A stretch of 64,000 nt of DNA from Uranotaenia lowii (lineage: Eukaryota > Arthropoda > Insecta > Diptera > Culicidae), in assembly GCF_029784155.1 (NCBI RefSeq), contig NC_073693.1, positions 314,759,536 to 314,823,535 of the forward strand, written 5' to 3'. Numbering within the stretch: position 1 is the stretch's first letter; every line of letters starts with the position of its first letter. The notes beneath the pieces are model-generated. The model saw nothing but the letters and a program-made list of their open reading frames with translations, was not told the origin of the DNA and searched no databases. Positions 21,853 to 34,700 of this stretch are shown here, piece after piece. Position numbers and translations under genes: made by a program.

Positions 21853-22562
21853 TTTGAGAACTCAGGATCTTTGTTTAAGGTAATAAACTCATTTTGATTC
21901 CTTTTTTTTCAATGATAAGTGATTCTGTGATTTAAAAATTTAATCTCTATTCCCATTCTATTTTCAATCGATCACTTTTGCACTTATATTCCGTGAGCTT
22001 TGAGGGCATCAAATTAAATTTTTGTTATATTTAGAATAACAATTTGATAACCATTTTTTTTTTATCTGATGAGAATCTTATTCATAAACCTTTTTTTTGT
22101 GATTCAAAGATATAAAATTAAAGTTCCAATAGGGTGAAATTTCTGCTTTGGCTCTGATTGTAACTTTGAAATTTTATTTTTAAAATTAACTCATATTTTT
22201 TTCTCAAAACTTGATTTAAAATTTTGATTTAGATTTGAGACACTGAATTGTGGTTCGGAATATAACCTGATTTTTATTCTTAAACTTTATATATGTATCT
22301 CTATGGAATTTGAGTTTGATTCTTTCGATTATTTTTTTTGAAATTTGTCTTCTATGTTTTAAATCCTCATTATACTTCCCAATTGTCATGAGGTAAATAT
22401 TTCCCGATGAAACAAAAATGAGAAATATATTTTGCACTTTTCAGCTCATATCAGAGCATTCATTTTTTTTATTAGTTCTAAACTCTTCCGCGATGTTCGC
22501 ACGTGATTATTCAGCAATTTTTATTTGAAGGTACCAAAAACTATCTTCTAAGCAGACAACTC
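21853..22562. other. AT-rich spacer
   Basis: I see no gene here; short minus-strand frames carry no motif. Confidence 0.5.
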
Positions 22563-23048
22563 AGGTTGCCACAATTTTTTTAGCGTGTAGCCGGGCAGGA
22601 CAATCCGGGCAATTTTCTATAAAAAAAACCAGGCAAAATCCGGGCATTTCATTCCTAAATCAACGACCAAAAATCCGGGCAATATCCGGGCAAATTTGAT
22701 CAAAACCCAGAAATTACTCAACAAAAATCAAGATGAAAGAATGTAAAAAAATATTTTTTTCATCAAAATTCAAAAACAAATTTTGAATCGTATCTTAGGC
22801 TGCGAAAAATCCATTCATGATTATTTTTGCTAAATTAGCTTCAAAAATATATTTTTTGGTGGCTAAATAAAAAAATTTACATCACAATTATGTTTTTTTG
22901 TTTGATTTGCCAAATTAAGTGAAAAAATCTGGGCAAAATCTGGGCATTTTTCAATAAAATTCGGGCAACCGGACCGGGCCGGAATGTTCTCAATTTTTGT
23001 ATCAAATATCCGGGAAAACCCAAATAAAGCCAGGCAATCTGGCAACCT
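22563..23048. mobile_element. Inverted-repeat element with AGGTTGCCA termini
   Basis: The ends are AGGTTGCCA (22563-22571) and TGGCAACCT (23040-23048). One more mismatched base plus ACT on each side would extend them. The interior repeats CCGGGCAA-type motifs many times near both ends. No ORF codes for a transposase and no clear target duplication was found. Related sequence occurs at 16033-16325 and 50684-51085. Confidence 0.6.
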
Positions 23049-26000
23049 TAGTCTTGATAATTAAATATAATTTTTCCCGCGCAAAAATATATACAATTTA
23101 TCACAAAAAAAACTGAAAACTAGCAACACTCTGCCAAAAAACAATATGGCAATCATCTTGAAGGGCTACTTTGTAGCAAGCTTTACAGTAACCATCTATG
23201 TCGAGATCAAATAAAAATCTAGAGAATTTTTAAATTTTCAAAATTCAGATTTCAGATTTAAAAAAAAATCCACCTAACTCCACTCTAATTTTATTTAAGA
23301 TTGATAAGCACATTTTAGCACTTATACCTTTTTTGCCACTTTTGAAGAACGGTTCAAGCATTGGAAGAATTGTTTTCCCTCAAATTTAGGTTCTAAGCAA
23401 CGAATCTTTTGGATCGCGAACTTAATTGACTTCTTATTGGATCTTTTAAATCAGTTTTCTCGAAATTAATTTAAAAACAACCTTTAAATATGTTAATACA
23501 ATATCAATGTGAATTTCAGTTTATTTTCAGTTATTAGAATTCAGGAGTTTTCAGGAATAACTCTCAAATCACGGTTCTATAAAGGTTTTTTGAAAATTTT
23601 AACAGATCATTGATCAAATCATAGAACCTGGTAAACGTTAATGAAAACCATTGGAAACTTTAAAAGTAATATTTTATGGATAGAATATATGGAAAACAAA
23701 AAAAATAAGTAAAATCCTTAAATATTTATTCTGTTTCTCTCATTCTCTTCTCATTTCTCTTCTGTTTTTTCTCATTTAAAATTGACATTAAGTTTTCATG
23801 ATAAGAACAACCATTTAAAGAAAAAAAATCGTGAGATGAAAAAAAAACTGCTTAGTACCTTAATTTGAATTTTTTTTCAAATATCTGCGAAATTGATTTT
23901 TTATTTAAATAATTTGAAATAAAACGCCTATTTAACAAAAAAAAATTAAATTGACTATTGAAAAAGAATACAGTTAATTTATAAAATATACATAAAGTGT
24001 CCAGCACCAGATCTGGAACTTATGTCAATCTTATTTGATTTTATTTTATTAGTGTTAAATTTTAGGTGAATTGAGCTGCAACGAACCTTTCTAGGGAATG
24101 AAACATTTGGCAGCAAGCTGTTAGATAATTTTGATACTGAGAAAAGCCTTATTAAGATAATAAATTTTTTAAATACTTTCGGTATCATTGAAAAAATTGT
24201 TTCACAGTAAATATGAAAATAAAAAAGTTATTTTCAGAGAAATTCCGATAATTGAACAGTTTTGTTGCAGCTATCAGTCAGTTCAACGGAGGCCTCAAAT
24301 GTCAATCCCATCGAAAATTTTATCATGTTATCATCAAATAAAACAAAAATTAAACTTCTCCGGCTGGGAAATAATTGAAATAAGCTCGAATTTTGTTTTT
24401 GAAAACATAAAATTGATAAATCATTCCATTTAATCAAATCCCTGAGTAAAATTATTGAAAGTAATTCTCGCATTTCTTAAACAAAATTGATTCTGACGGA
24501 ACGTTGCAAATTGTAGAGAAAAAGAATAAATAACCTACATAATTCATCTCACAGCATCGGTATCGATCAAACATGAGATCAATCAGAAATGACAAAACTT
24601 TTGAACAGATTGTTTGCAAACGGGATGTTTAAAATCTTGGTACCAATGAAAAATGCAATCTTTTTCGCGATGTGTTCTCGGACAAAAGAAAAAAGCACTA
24701 AAATCAATCAATTCTTACGCAGCAATTGTGTTATTTAGTAAGTTAACTAATTGTAACAAAGCCAACAACGAATAAACATTCCATATAAGGTTTTTTTTAA
24801 TTCACTCAAAACACAAATATATTATTCGTGAGATACAATATTTTTAATGGATTAAAAGTATTTTCCCTTTAATCTACTAAACCAACTCTCGTTACAAAGC
24901 TCTTGAAAAAAAAATGGTTTTGTGAGTTTTCGAGGAAGAATGACCTTGATGTGATAAATTCTTATAAAAAAAGAAAAAAAGTATAGTTTTTTTGTATAGA
25001 AGCAATTGATTTTGAAGAAAGATCCGTGTGGATTTTTTTTCGTTTAAAAATTTTTGCTCTATTTGAAAATTAAAAAAAAATCTTCTAAATGTGAAGTTTT
25101 ATTTGTAGAGTTCCTGATTTTGAAACCAAAACTGAATTTTGCGTTTGCTTTTGTATTTTTCCCAGTGTTGGGTCTGATTTCGCGTTTTTTCCCGTGTTTT
25201 CAGTCTTGTGGCCATCTTGTGACTTGGTGTAATATCTGAGGTATATGTCAGTGCAGTATCTTATCTAATAAACGATCGGAGACAGAAATCAATTTTTAAA
25301 AACAACATCAATCATAATCCAAATATCTTGGAAATGAAAGGAGATTTTAGAATAATGCATTGACAAAAATATTCTAAAGATTCAATGAAATAAGCGCATG
25401 GTATTTTTATAATGATATTTGAATCTTTGTATGAGATATCGAACAAAGTATGCGGAAAAATTTTAAAAACAAAATTTATTAACTTTTTTTTTAAGTTGTA
25501 TTTGTATCGTTACTTGGGAAACGACAAAATGAAGTACGTATTTAGTTCCGGAAAAAGTTGTTAACAAACTCTCAAGTTGTAATAAAGCAAAAATAAGGAA
25601 CCGGAAAGTCTAAATAAAAAAAATTCTCTTCAATGAGTAAAATTTTTGCCTAATCATGATCTTCATATAGAGTAGCAAGTATGTAACTCGAATTTCAAGC
25701 GGTGAGCTCGGGTTCGAGACTTGGTAAGAACATTGTATTTAAAATGTTAGTATGTAGAGTTAGCAATGCTTGGTCAAATCAATTCAAGCAACAAGAAGCG
25801 AAAAATGCATTTTTTTTTCAAACAGTTGACCTTGCATGTTTTTTTTCTTTTTTTTTTTTTTTTTTTTTTTTATTTGGTTGGATTTTAACTTCTTCAAGTC
25901 ATTCATCCCTAAAAATGTTTTTTTTTTTTTCGATTTTTTGAACTGCTCATAAAAGTGTTTTTTAAAGGTGGTTTGAAGTTGTGTAGCAATATATGTAAAC

Positions 26001-26169
26001 TTTTAGTAAACTTCATAGATTCTTTAATGACTAAAAATTTGAGCTGTAGAGAAGTCGTTCAAGAATACAAGATTGAACAGATCAAACTTGAAAGAGGAAT
26101 GTTATCCGAGCTTTTGGCTGCTTTGGATAACACTCTTTGAAAAATAGATTTCTGTACATCCAAATTTAA
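23049..26169. other. Long AT-rich non-coding stretch
   Basis: I see no recognisable gene. The short ORFs (60-81 codons) are motif-free. Homopolymer T-runs lie near 25849-25870 and 25917-25930. A lone GGTTCGAGAC near 25710 resembles a Pol III box B, but no box A precedes it. Confidence 0.5.
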
Positions 26170-26361
26170 TTTTTTTTTTGTTTCGATTATAGTAGTTTTA
26201 CCATCATTATGGCATTCGCGACTTTATCAACGTTGCAGTTAGCGGACCGTTATTGAAAAACTTATCCGTTACAACTGTGTTCGATGTTTACTCTTGCGCT
26301 CGAACTCGCGGACATTTGCTTAGGAGACAACAGACTTGCCAACTGAGCTTTATTACAAGCC
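26170..26361 (-). mobile_element. tRNA-derived SINE, copy 3
   Basis: This is the same family as copies 2 and 4. On the minus strand the head is near 26361, with a box A changed to AAGCTCAGTTGGCAAG and a box B of GAGTTCGAGCGC. The body runs to an A-tail (T-run 26170-26179). The flanks ACATCCAAATTTAA and ACATAAAGATTTAAA look like a decayed target duplication, so this copy is older than copies 2 and 4. Confidence 0.88.
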
Positions 26362-29104
26362 ACATAAAGATTTAAACGTGTTTCAGTAGCTGAACGAAAA
26401 AAATATCACAATTGGAAAATATAAAAAAAAATTAATCGCAGGCCGCAAAAAAAAAATGTAAAACCAGTGGTTTTGCTTCCCTCGAGAAAAATGACTCAAA
26501 AATCGATTCATACTAAAACTTCAAGAAAATCCATCTCTTTGACTAAACTTGCCTAAATTTTATATGTGAATTTCTAGTAAACCAATAACAATAGTTTACA
26601 AAATAGTGAAATAAATCGTGAAATTTATCGACCTACCCATTTTTCTAATGTAAAATGGGCGCTAAATCCGAAAATAAAATTGAAAATAAAACCTTAGTAG
26701 GATAGTTTTGTAGCCATGCCCCAAATATGAAATTATGAAAAAATAACTTAAGTACTTATTTTAAGATTCAACTATTTTGAACAGGAAAACGTAAATTTTA
26801 AATTTTCTTTTTACATACTGAAGGTATAGAAATTTACCACCGATTATTTGGACTTTACTTTTGCGTGTTGTTGAATATTTTTAACATAAGTGAAATTATG
26901 ATCGTAAAAAAGATAAAAAAAAGACCCAATGCTTAAAAAAAAGTCTAAACATGACGTGATGACTAACGACGTAAATTTATCTCTCGGCAGAAAAAATCCA
27001 CTTTTTTCAACTTGTTGCATACCAAGCACAAAACCTGATGCCCCTGTTTTCCTCATTAAATTAATTAAACATCGGATTCAAAATTCAAAATTATTATACG
27101 CTTTTTTCTAAGATTTGGAAAACTTCTATTGTTTTTTGTACAGGATTTTTTCTCGTTTTATTACAGTGACATTCGGTCCCTGTAAAAGATTTGTAAATCG
27201 GGCAATAATTGTTTTTTTTATTCGTTTCAAAGCTTCCATCAAAGACCAAGACAATATTTCCGTTTTGGTTCCTCAAAAAAAAATTAACCGTCCCGGGAAC
27301 AATATTCAACTGAGGCAAAAAAAAATCCGCATCGGAAAACAAAAACCATACCATCCCGTGAAGAATTAAGGCCTATTTTTCATTGACGTCCCGGCGCTCT
27401 GGCTGCTGACTGACAGCTCTATCATTGGGCTTATTAATTTTGATGTATATTATTTTTGGAAATTCATCGCCCTCGTCCTCCTTCCCAACACACAAAACTT
27501 CCTCCACAGGCCGACGGTCTCCAACTTCTATTGAGATCTGTTTTTGGCAACATTGTTAAATTTTTCATCGGCACCGTTTTTCCCGTTTTTTACCGATTTT
27601 TTTTTGGTACGCCCGCTCGCCTTTGTGTCATGGGGAAGTTTATTTTCCCCCCTTTTCTCGATGCTTTTTTTGTTTTGCTTGTCGTGTTTCTGGTCTCAAA
27701 TGTTGACTTTTCAACGTTTTTGGCGTTTCGGTTAATGAAAAGAACAAAGACCCGGTGGACAGTTTGGAGGCCATCAGTGAATTGAGGGAGTGAAGCATTT
27801 TGTGAATGGAAGCGGGAGAAGGCGCGCTCTGCCTATTGGAAAAATGGAGTTTTCGTTGATGTCGTTATAAATTATGCGGGTTTGTGTTGTGTCACATTGA
27901 GTGGCGGCAAATTTTGGCCTCATACTTGCTGGCATGAGGTGCGAGGAAAAAAAGCGGGCAGGTAATTAATTTGGAATAAATCAATCTTTGCGGAAATTTC
28001 CGGCCATCCAATTTGTGAAAGTCGAGCCCCTGCTAGCCATTTTTCAAATTTCACTCAGTTTTTTATAATGGCCTCAACGTTTTTCAAGAACAATTGGTTG
28101 AAGTCTAAATATTTGTTTTTTTAACAAATTGTTCTCTGACACAAAAGTTCACTTTCTGCTTGATCTTCAAATTATTCATTTTCCTGAAGATATAGTTTTG
28201 AATATTAAGTTCTGGGTACATTTTGATTCCCGTGGCGAAATCATTAGCTCTTCGTTGTTTGCAGGATCCATCCGTCCAGCTCATCAACATGGTCAGGTCG
28301 TCTTTATCGGCGTCATCATCATCATCGTCAACGTAATAATTCCGCGTCCTTTTTATCTTCATAATCATCTCGCCATAACCAATGGGATTCCATCGTGACA
28401 AGGATAAAGTGAGATTATTGCTTTTACGCGATGGATTCATTCATAGTGAATGGTGGCAATGAAGAAACCTCAGAACCGGATGCTCTGAAAGGCGGAAGTC
28501 AAACACTGTTCATCCCTCCATCCCACAATTCCGGGAGCCCAAACGATTTCACAGCAGCTGTCAAGAACCCTGCGGAAACGAGTGCAGATTTCTTTTGTTT
28601 GCAGGTACCAAGCTGCTCGAAAGTGGCTCCAGAGAGTGCTCGGGCTGCCCTTCCTTAATCTGCGCCTGTAAAGTGAAGAGAAAATTCTTGTTTTCCTACG
28701 GCGACAGCTACTGTCAGATTAGTGCATTTTCGTAATTATTCTGTTTTTCCATTTTTTTTTATTTTTGGAAGAATCTCAAAAGAAATTTCGTTTATTTTCA
28801 ACTAAAAAAGAGCAACTTCTTCTATTGGAAGTAATTTTGATTGAATTTTTTTTAACAATTTTCATACCCCATTTTTGAAATTTTAAATAAAATTAAAAAA
28901 AATGATTGGAATAAGTTTTCAAATCAAATAAGATTCAATTCAAAAACTGTTTTAAAAAAATTTAATTACAAACAATACTTTGATAAAATTTCTAAACGAA
29001 TTAAAGTCAGAATAATTTAAATGTTGACCTGATTTGATAAAAACTAAAACAAATAATTAACGATTCGAAAATTATTTATAAGCAATTTGAAATCAATTTT
29101 GAAA
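26362..29104. other. Non-coding stretch with a GC-moderate block
   Basis: The DNA is AT-rich to about 27360 and GC-moderate from 27360 to about 28700. It then becomes AT-rich again and grades into the satellite through AAATCAATTTTGAAAATTTTGAC. Short ORFs on both strands (up to 111 codons) have no domain I recognise. A minus-strand aspartate run near 28310-28340 is a trinucleotide-repeat effect. Confidence 0.45.
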
Positions 29105-30463
29105 ATTTTGACAATTTTGACAATTTTGACAATTTTGACAATTTTGACAATTTTGACAATTTTGACAATTTTGACAATTTTGACAATTTTGACAATTTTG
29201 ACAATTTTGACAATTTTGACAATTTTGACAATTTTGACAATTTTGACAATTTTGACAATTTTGACAATTTTGACAATTTTGACAATTTTGACAATTTTGA
29301 CAATTTTGACAATTTTGACAATTTTGACAATTTTGACAATTTTGACAATTTTGACAATTTTGACAATTTTGACAATTTTGACAATTTTGACAATTTTGAC
29401 AATTTTGACAATTTTGACAATTTTGACAATTTTGACAATTTTGACAATTTTGATAATTTTGACAATTTTGACAATTTTGACAATTTTGACAATTTTTACA
29501 ATTTTGACAATTTTGACAATTTTGACAATTTTGACAATTTTGACAATTTTGACAATTTTGACAATTTTGACAATTTTGACAATTTTGACAATTTTGACAA
29601 TTTTGACAATTTTGAAAATTTTGACAATTTTGACAATTTTGACAATTTTGACAATTTTGACAATTTTGACAATTTTGACAATTTTGACAATTTTGACAAT
29701 TTTGACAATTTTGACAATTTTGACAATTTTGACAATTTTGACAATTTTGACAATTTTGACAATTTTGACAATTTTGACAATTTTGACAATTTTGACAATT
29801 TTGACAATTTTGACAATTTTGACAATTTTGACAATTTTGACAATTTTGACAATTTTGACAATTTTGACAATTTTGACAATTTTGACAATTTTGACAATTT
29901 TGACAATTTTGACAAATTTGACAATTTTGACAATTTTGACAATTTTGACAATTTTGACAATTTTGACAATTTTGATAATTTTGACAATTTTGACAATTTT
30001 GACAATTTTGACAATTTTGACAATTTTGACAGACAATTTTGACAATTATGACAGACAATTTTGACAATTTTGACAATTTTGACAATTTTGACAATTTTGA
30101 CAATTTTGACAATTTTGACAATTTTGACAATTTTGACAATTTTGACAATTTTGACAATTTTGACAATTTTGACAATTTTGACAATTTTGACAATTTTGAC
30201 AATTTTGACAATTTTGACAATTTTGACAATTTTGACAATTTTGACAATTTTGACAATTTTGACAATTTTGACAATTTTGACAATTTTGACAATTTTGACA
30301 ATTTTGACAATTTTGACAATTTTGACAATTTTGACAATTTTGACAATTTTGACAATTTTGACAATTTTGACAATTTTGACAATTTTGACAATTTTGACAA
30401 TTTTGACAATTTTGACAATTTTGACAATTTTGACAATTTTGACAATTTTGACCATTTTGACAA
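29105..30463. repeat. 9-bp satellite array 1 (unit TTTTGACAA)
   Basis: About 150 tandem copies of TTTTGACAA with scattered single-base variants. Two ACAGACAA phase breaks occur at about 30028-30060. The array ends at the BEL element and resumes on its other side as array 2, so both were one array before insertion. The unit has no stop codon in five of six frames (plus strand D-N-F and T-I-L; minus strand K-I-V, K-L-S and N-C-Q). This explains the very long ORFs here, which are not genes. Confidence 0.99.
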
Positions 30464-30818
30464 TGTTTTAACAGGTTTCCGCGGTTTCGGACTTATATTT
30501 AAAAAATCGAGTTTAGTTTCACTTCCGTTTAATTATCAAATTCAATCAAATACAACATGCGATATATATCAACTTTATTGCAAGCGACGACGAGATAGAA
30601 ATTAATCACGGTATGAAAAGGCAACTGCGCGCGTTTACTCTTACTGACCAATTGAATTGTGTTTTATTTCTCCGCTTTGTGCGGATATTCGGTCATCCAG
30701 CGAAGTGACCTAACTTTTCGTTTCATTACATAGGATGCGCGCTTTCTTCGTGAGACATGCAAATTTGGTGTGGCGCGAGTACACCCAAAACTGTGCCGAC
30801 TAATATTTTGTGCGAACA
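30464..30818 (-). repeat. 3' LTR of the BEL/Pao element
   Basis: 355 bp, appearing identical to 38066-38420. On the minus strand it starts TGTTCGCACAAAATATTAG and ends CCTGTTAAAACA. An AATAAA at 30574-30579 (minus strand) is a probable polyadenylation signal. Confidence 0.97.
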
Positions 30819-30964
30819 TACCGGCCGCCTTGAAATATTAAACAATTTCAACTACTATTTTTAATTAAAAACTACACTTCCGAGATCCACGGGCTCTGCT
30901 TGCTGGACTCTTCGATGGGTGATGCTGCGCTGACTGCTGCATGAAAATAGGACAGGGTGATCCA

Positions 30965-31520
30965 GCCTGATGCGCCGCAACCTGGTGAGAATAAACGGAT
31001 AAATGTCCGAACTGGACGTTACAATGTGACGGGGTACTTAACGGAGGGCTGCTTTGGGGTGACAGGTCCGACCCGTCCGATCGCGACCGCGTCACCCCCG
31101 ATTGCTTTAGAGCTGGATCTCTGGACAGACTAACATTGTCTGGTTGCACCTTTGCAACTGATGAAAAACTGGAACTGGTTTGCTCTTCGAACGCTACCGG
31201 TTTACACCGGAAGCACTGATGACTTCGTGATGATGATAATATGAATGCTGATTGCTGCTGTTGCTACTGCTACTGTTGCTGCTACGTTTGACGGGCTATG
31301 ATGAGTTTAGGAGTTCCAACACGACGAACCGCAACCTGTGACGAAAGAACGGGTAAATGTCCGTACTGGACGTTCGTATTGGATGGGTACTTAACGAAGG
31401 TTAGCGGTGGGGTGACAGGTTCGACCCGTCCGATCGCAACCGCGTCACCCCTGAAGGCTTTGGTGCTGGAACTCTGCTCAGACTAGCGTTGTCTGTTTGC
31501 CTCTTCGCAAATGATGAAAC
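30965..31520 (-). repeat. Imperfect direct duplication in the 3' untranslated part of the BEL element
   Basis: Two segments of about 200 bp, 30965-31165 and 31320-31520, align at an offset of about 353-355 bases. They share blocks such as CCGCAACCTG, GGGTACTTAACG and GGGGTGACAGGT. They differ at many positions, so the duplication is older than this insertion. They lie downstream of the polyprotein stop. A 166-codon minus-strand ORF over the right copy (31401-31901) overlaps the polyprotein end in another frame, and I do not regard it as a gene. Confidence 0.75.
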
Positions 31521-31746
31521 GACGGAAGGTAAGGTAGATTGGCTCGACGACTGCGATGAATTAACGGTGCGGTGTTGATGTTGAATCCCCAAAACTCTGG
31601 GAAGATCGGTTCGCTGATACTGGAGCCAGCGACGAGCCTCAGATGCATCTTCTTGGATGAACAAAAAATGAACGGCAAACGACGAACGGGAACGATATGG
31701 TTGTACTGAGCAGCAACGGTTGCGAGTAGCGTAAATGGGGAGGACC

Positions 31747-34700
31747 TTAGTCCTCTGACTGTGCAGAAACTGGTGGATTGCCTCGGAAGGGCAGAACGCA
31801 AACCTTTTGTATACCCCTGCTGAATTCGCTGTCCTGGGTCTTGATGTCGACAACGCGAATGTTGCCATCTGCACCGGGATGTACTCGCAAAACTCGACCA
31901 AGTTTCCATTTCAACGGGGGAAGATGTTCGTCTTTGAGCAGCACCATGGTTCCTACGGAAATGTTGTCTCTTTGGCGTGTCCACTTAGTCCGACTATGAA
32001 GGTCAGACAGGTACTGAGTTGACCACCGCTTCCAAATTCGCTCGTAAAAATCTTCTGCACGCTGCCATCGAAACAAACGATTTTCGGGGATGGTTTCCTT
32101 CGACGGTTCTGGAACGGCCGTTAATGGACGTTTGATGAGAAAATGACCTGGTGTCAACGCTTCGAAGTCATTAGGGTCATTGCTTATTGGTGTGAGTGGA
32201 CGCGAGTTCAAGATGGCCTCGATCTGAACTACTACTGTGTGCATTTCATCAAACTGGAGTGTACTGCATCCGATTGTCCGCTTCAAGTGTGTCTTGAAGG
32301 ACTTAACTGCGGCTTCCCAAAGTCCACCGAAATTGGGAGTTCTAGCTGGTATGAATCGGAATTCTGTTCCTTGATCTACAGCTTCGTGAGTCACGGATCT
32401 CTGAAACTGTTGGCTGGTGAAAAGTTGATGCAGTTCATCCAACTGGCGCTTGGCTCCAACGAAGGTGGTAGCGTTGTCACACATCACGAGACTTGGTTTT
32501 CCTCTTCGTCCGGAGAACCGCTTAAATGCTGCGATGAAAGCTTCACTGGTAAGATCGGCTACTAATTCGATGTGAACCGCTTTTGTGGCCAGACATACGA
32601 AAATTGCCACGAAGTGCTTACGAGGTTGTGTGCGGGGGTATCGAACAAGAAAAGGTCCACAGTAGTCAACACCAACTTTGTCGAAAACTTCCGCTGGCGA
32701 TACACGTTCTACTGGCAGCTCTCCCATGAGCTGTTTCGAAACTCGGGGTCTATTCCGGAAGCAATGTACGCATTCATGTAGGACAGTGTTTACAAGACTT
32801 CGAATTCTAATTATCCAAAACCTTTCTCGTAGTGAAGAAACTAGTAACTGGGCACCAGCGTGGAAATGCTGATGATGATAGTGATTCACTATCATTCTGG
32901 AGAACGGGTGTTGATTGCTGAGGATCATCGGGTGTTTTCTCTCTTGCGATATTGAAGCAGATTGCAACCGGCCGCCAACACGGATTATACCATCAACGAA
33001 GCAAGGATTTAACGGCAGAATTGATGAAGTGGATTTTAACTGCTGACATTTCTGTAACGCTTCAACTTCAGCGGGAAATGACTCTGCTTGAGCCAAACGA
33101 ACGAGATGATGCAAGGCTGCTTTATGCTCCTCTACAGACAAACTTCCTGACACTCTATCTTCAGGATTTTTTATGCGAACGTTGTGCAAAAACCGCAAAC
33201 TCCAAGAAACGATATGGACAGTGTTGATATAAGATTCTCGAAGATCAAAAAACGGGTTTGATACTACTTCTGCCACGGGAAGCGAACACACCTTACGTTC
33301 TTCTAATAGTGATGGATCTACGTCTCCTGTTACGTTTGAACGAGGCCAGGTACTACAGTCTTGGCGGAGCCACAACGGACCGTGGAACCAAACAGATTGG
33401 TAAAGAAGTTGTGCAGGAATCATTCCACGGGAGATAATGTCTGCCGGATTTTCCACACCAGAAATATGTTGCCAACAACTGCCCTTGGTGATATGTTGGA
33501 TCTCGGAGACGCGATTCGAAACAAATACTTGCCAACGAGATGGTAATGATGATAGCCAGCACAGTACGATTGTTGAATCCGTCCAAAAATATGCAGAATG
33601 AGGAATTCGCAGGCTCTGTTTGACTTTCTCGTACACGTGAGATAGAAGAAGGGCTGACGATAATTCAAGTCGGGGGATGGTTTGCTGTTTCTTCTTCCTT
33701 TTCACATCGTCTAGAGGGGCGACTCTGGATTTCGCCGTGATTAACTGAATCGAAACTTCCCCTTCGCTAGTTGTACTTCGGAGATACAGGCATGCACCAT
33801 ACGCCTTTACTGAAGCATCGCAGAATCCGTGAATTTCTACGCTCAAAAGGTTGGAGTGGAACGCCAACCAACGGGGTATAACTAACGTAGACAGTGGTGC
33901 TAAATTTCTCCGGTACTCCTGCCAAGCTGCTTGCATATTCTCCGGAAGTGGTTCATCCCATCCGCATTTCAGCTGCCATAGATCTTGGAGGAATATCTTC
34001 GCCAGAATCACAACCGGTCCGACAAGGCCTAAGGGATCAAACAAACGAGCCGTATCTGCCAATACGATCCGTTTCGTTATTGTTGGTTGGGAGTCCCACA
34101 CAGGACACTGGAACAGAAAACTGTCGGTACTCGGCCTCCACATCAACCCCAATGTTTTCACTGACGCACTCGAAGAATCCAAATTAAAGAGAGCACGATC
34201 GTCTACAAGATGCTCGGGTAGTGACGACAGAACTTCAGCTGAATTCGAGTTGAACTTCCTCAACGTGAATCCACCGGTTGCTGCTAACTCGACCATCTCG
34301 AGGGATAACTTTTTCGCATCTTCGACGGAATTCGCACCTGTTAGCGAATCGTCGACATACGTGTCGTACTTCAAAGACGACGCTGCTCTCGGGTACGATT
34401 CTTCTCCTTCTTCTGCTAGGGTTCGCAAAGATTTGGTTGCCAAATAGGGCGCGGAAGCGGTACCGTACGTAACTGTTGTTAGCTGATACGTGCGAATGGG
34501 TTCATTTGGTGAATTTCTCCACAGGATTCGTTGTAATCGTTGATCTTCCGGCTGGACTCGGATCATACGGTACATTTTCTCGACATCTGCTACTACAGCA
34601 ACACGATGGAGACGGAAACGGAGAACTATCGAAAGTAAATCTTCCTGGACAACAGGGCCAACCATAAGACCATCGTTGAGGGAAACACCAGTGGATGATT

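Noticed and set aside
25690..25735. Fifth SINE or tRNA fragment suggested by GGTTCGAGAC
   Set aside because: Only a box B-like word is present; no box A and no similarity to the SINE body.
31401..31901. Additional minus-strand ORF in the BEL element (possible third gene)
   Set aside because: It overlaps the polyprotein end in another frame and runs into the duplicated untranslated block. No signal peptide, membrane segment or family motif is visible.
32143..32565. Plus-strand ORFs antisense to the BEL polyprotein (also 33851-34447 and 35129-35401)
   Set aside because: They are shadows of the long minus-strand frame, with no recognisable domain.
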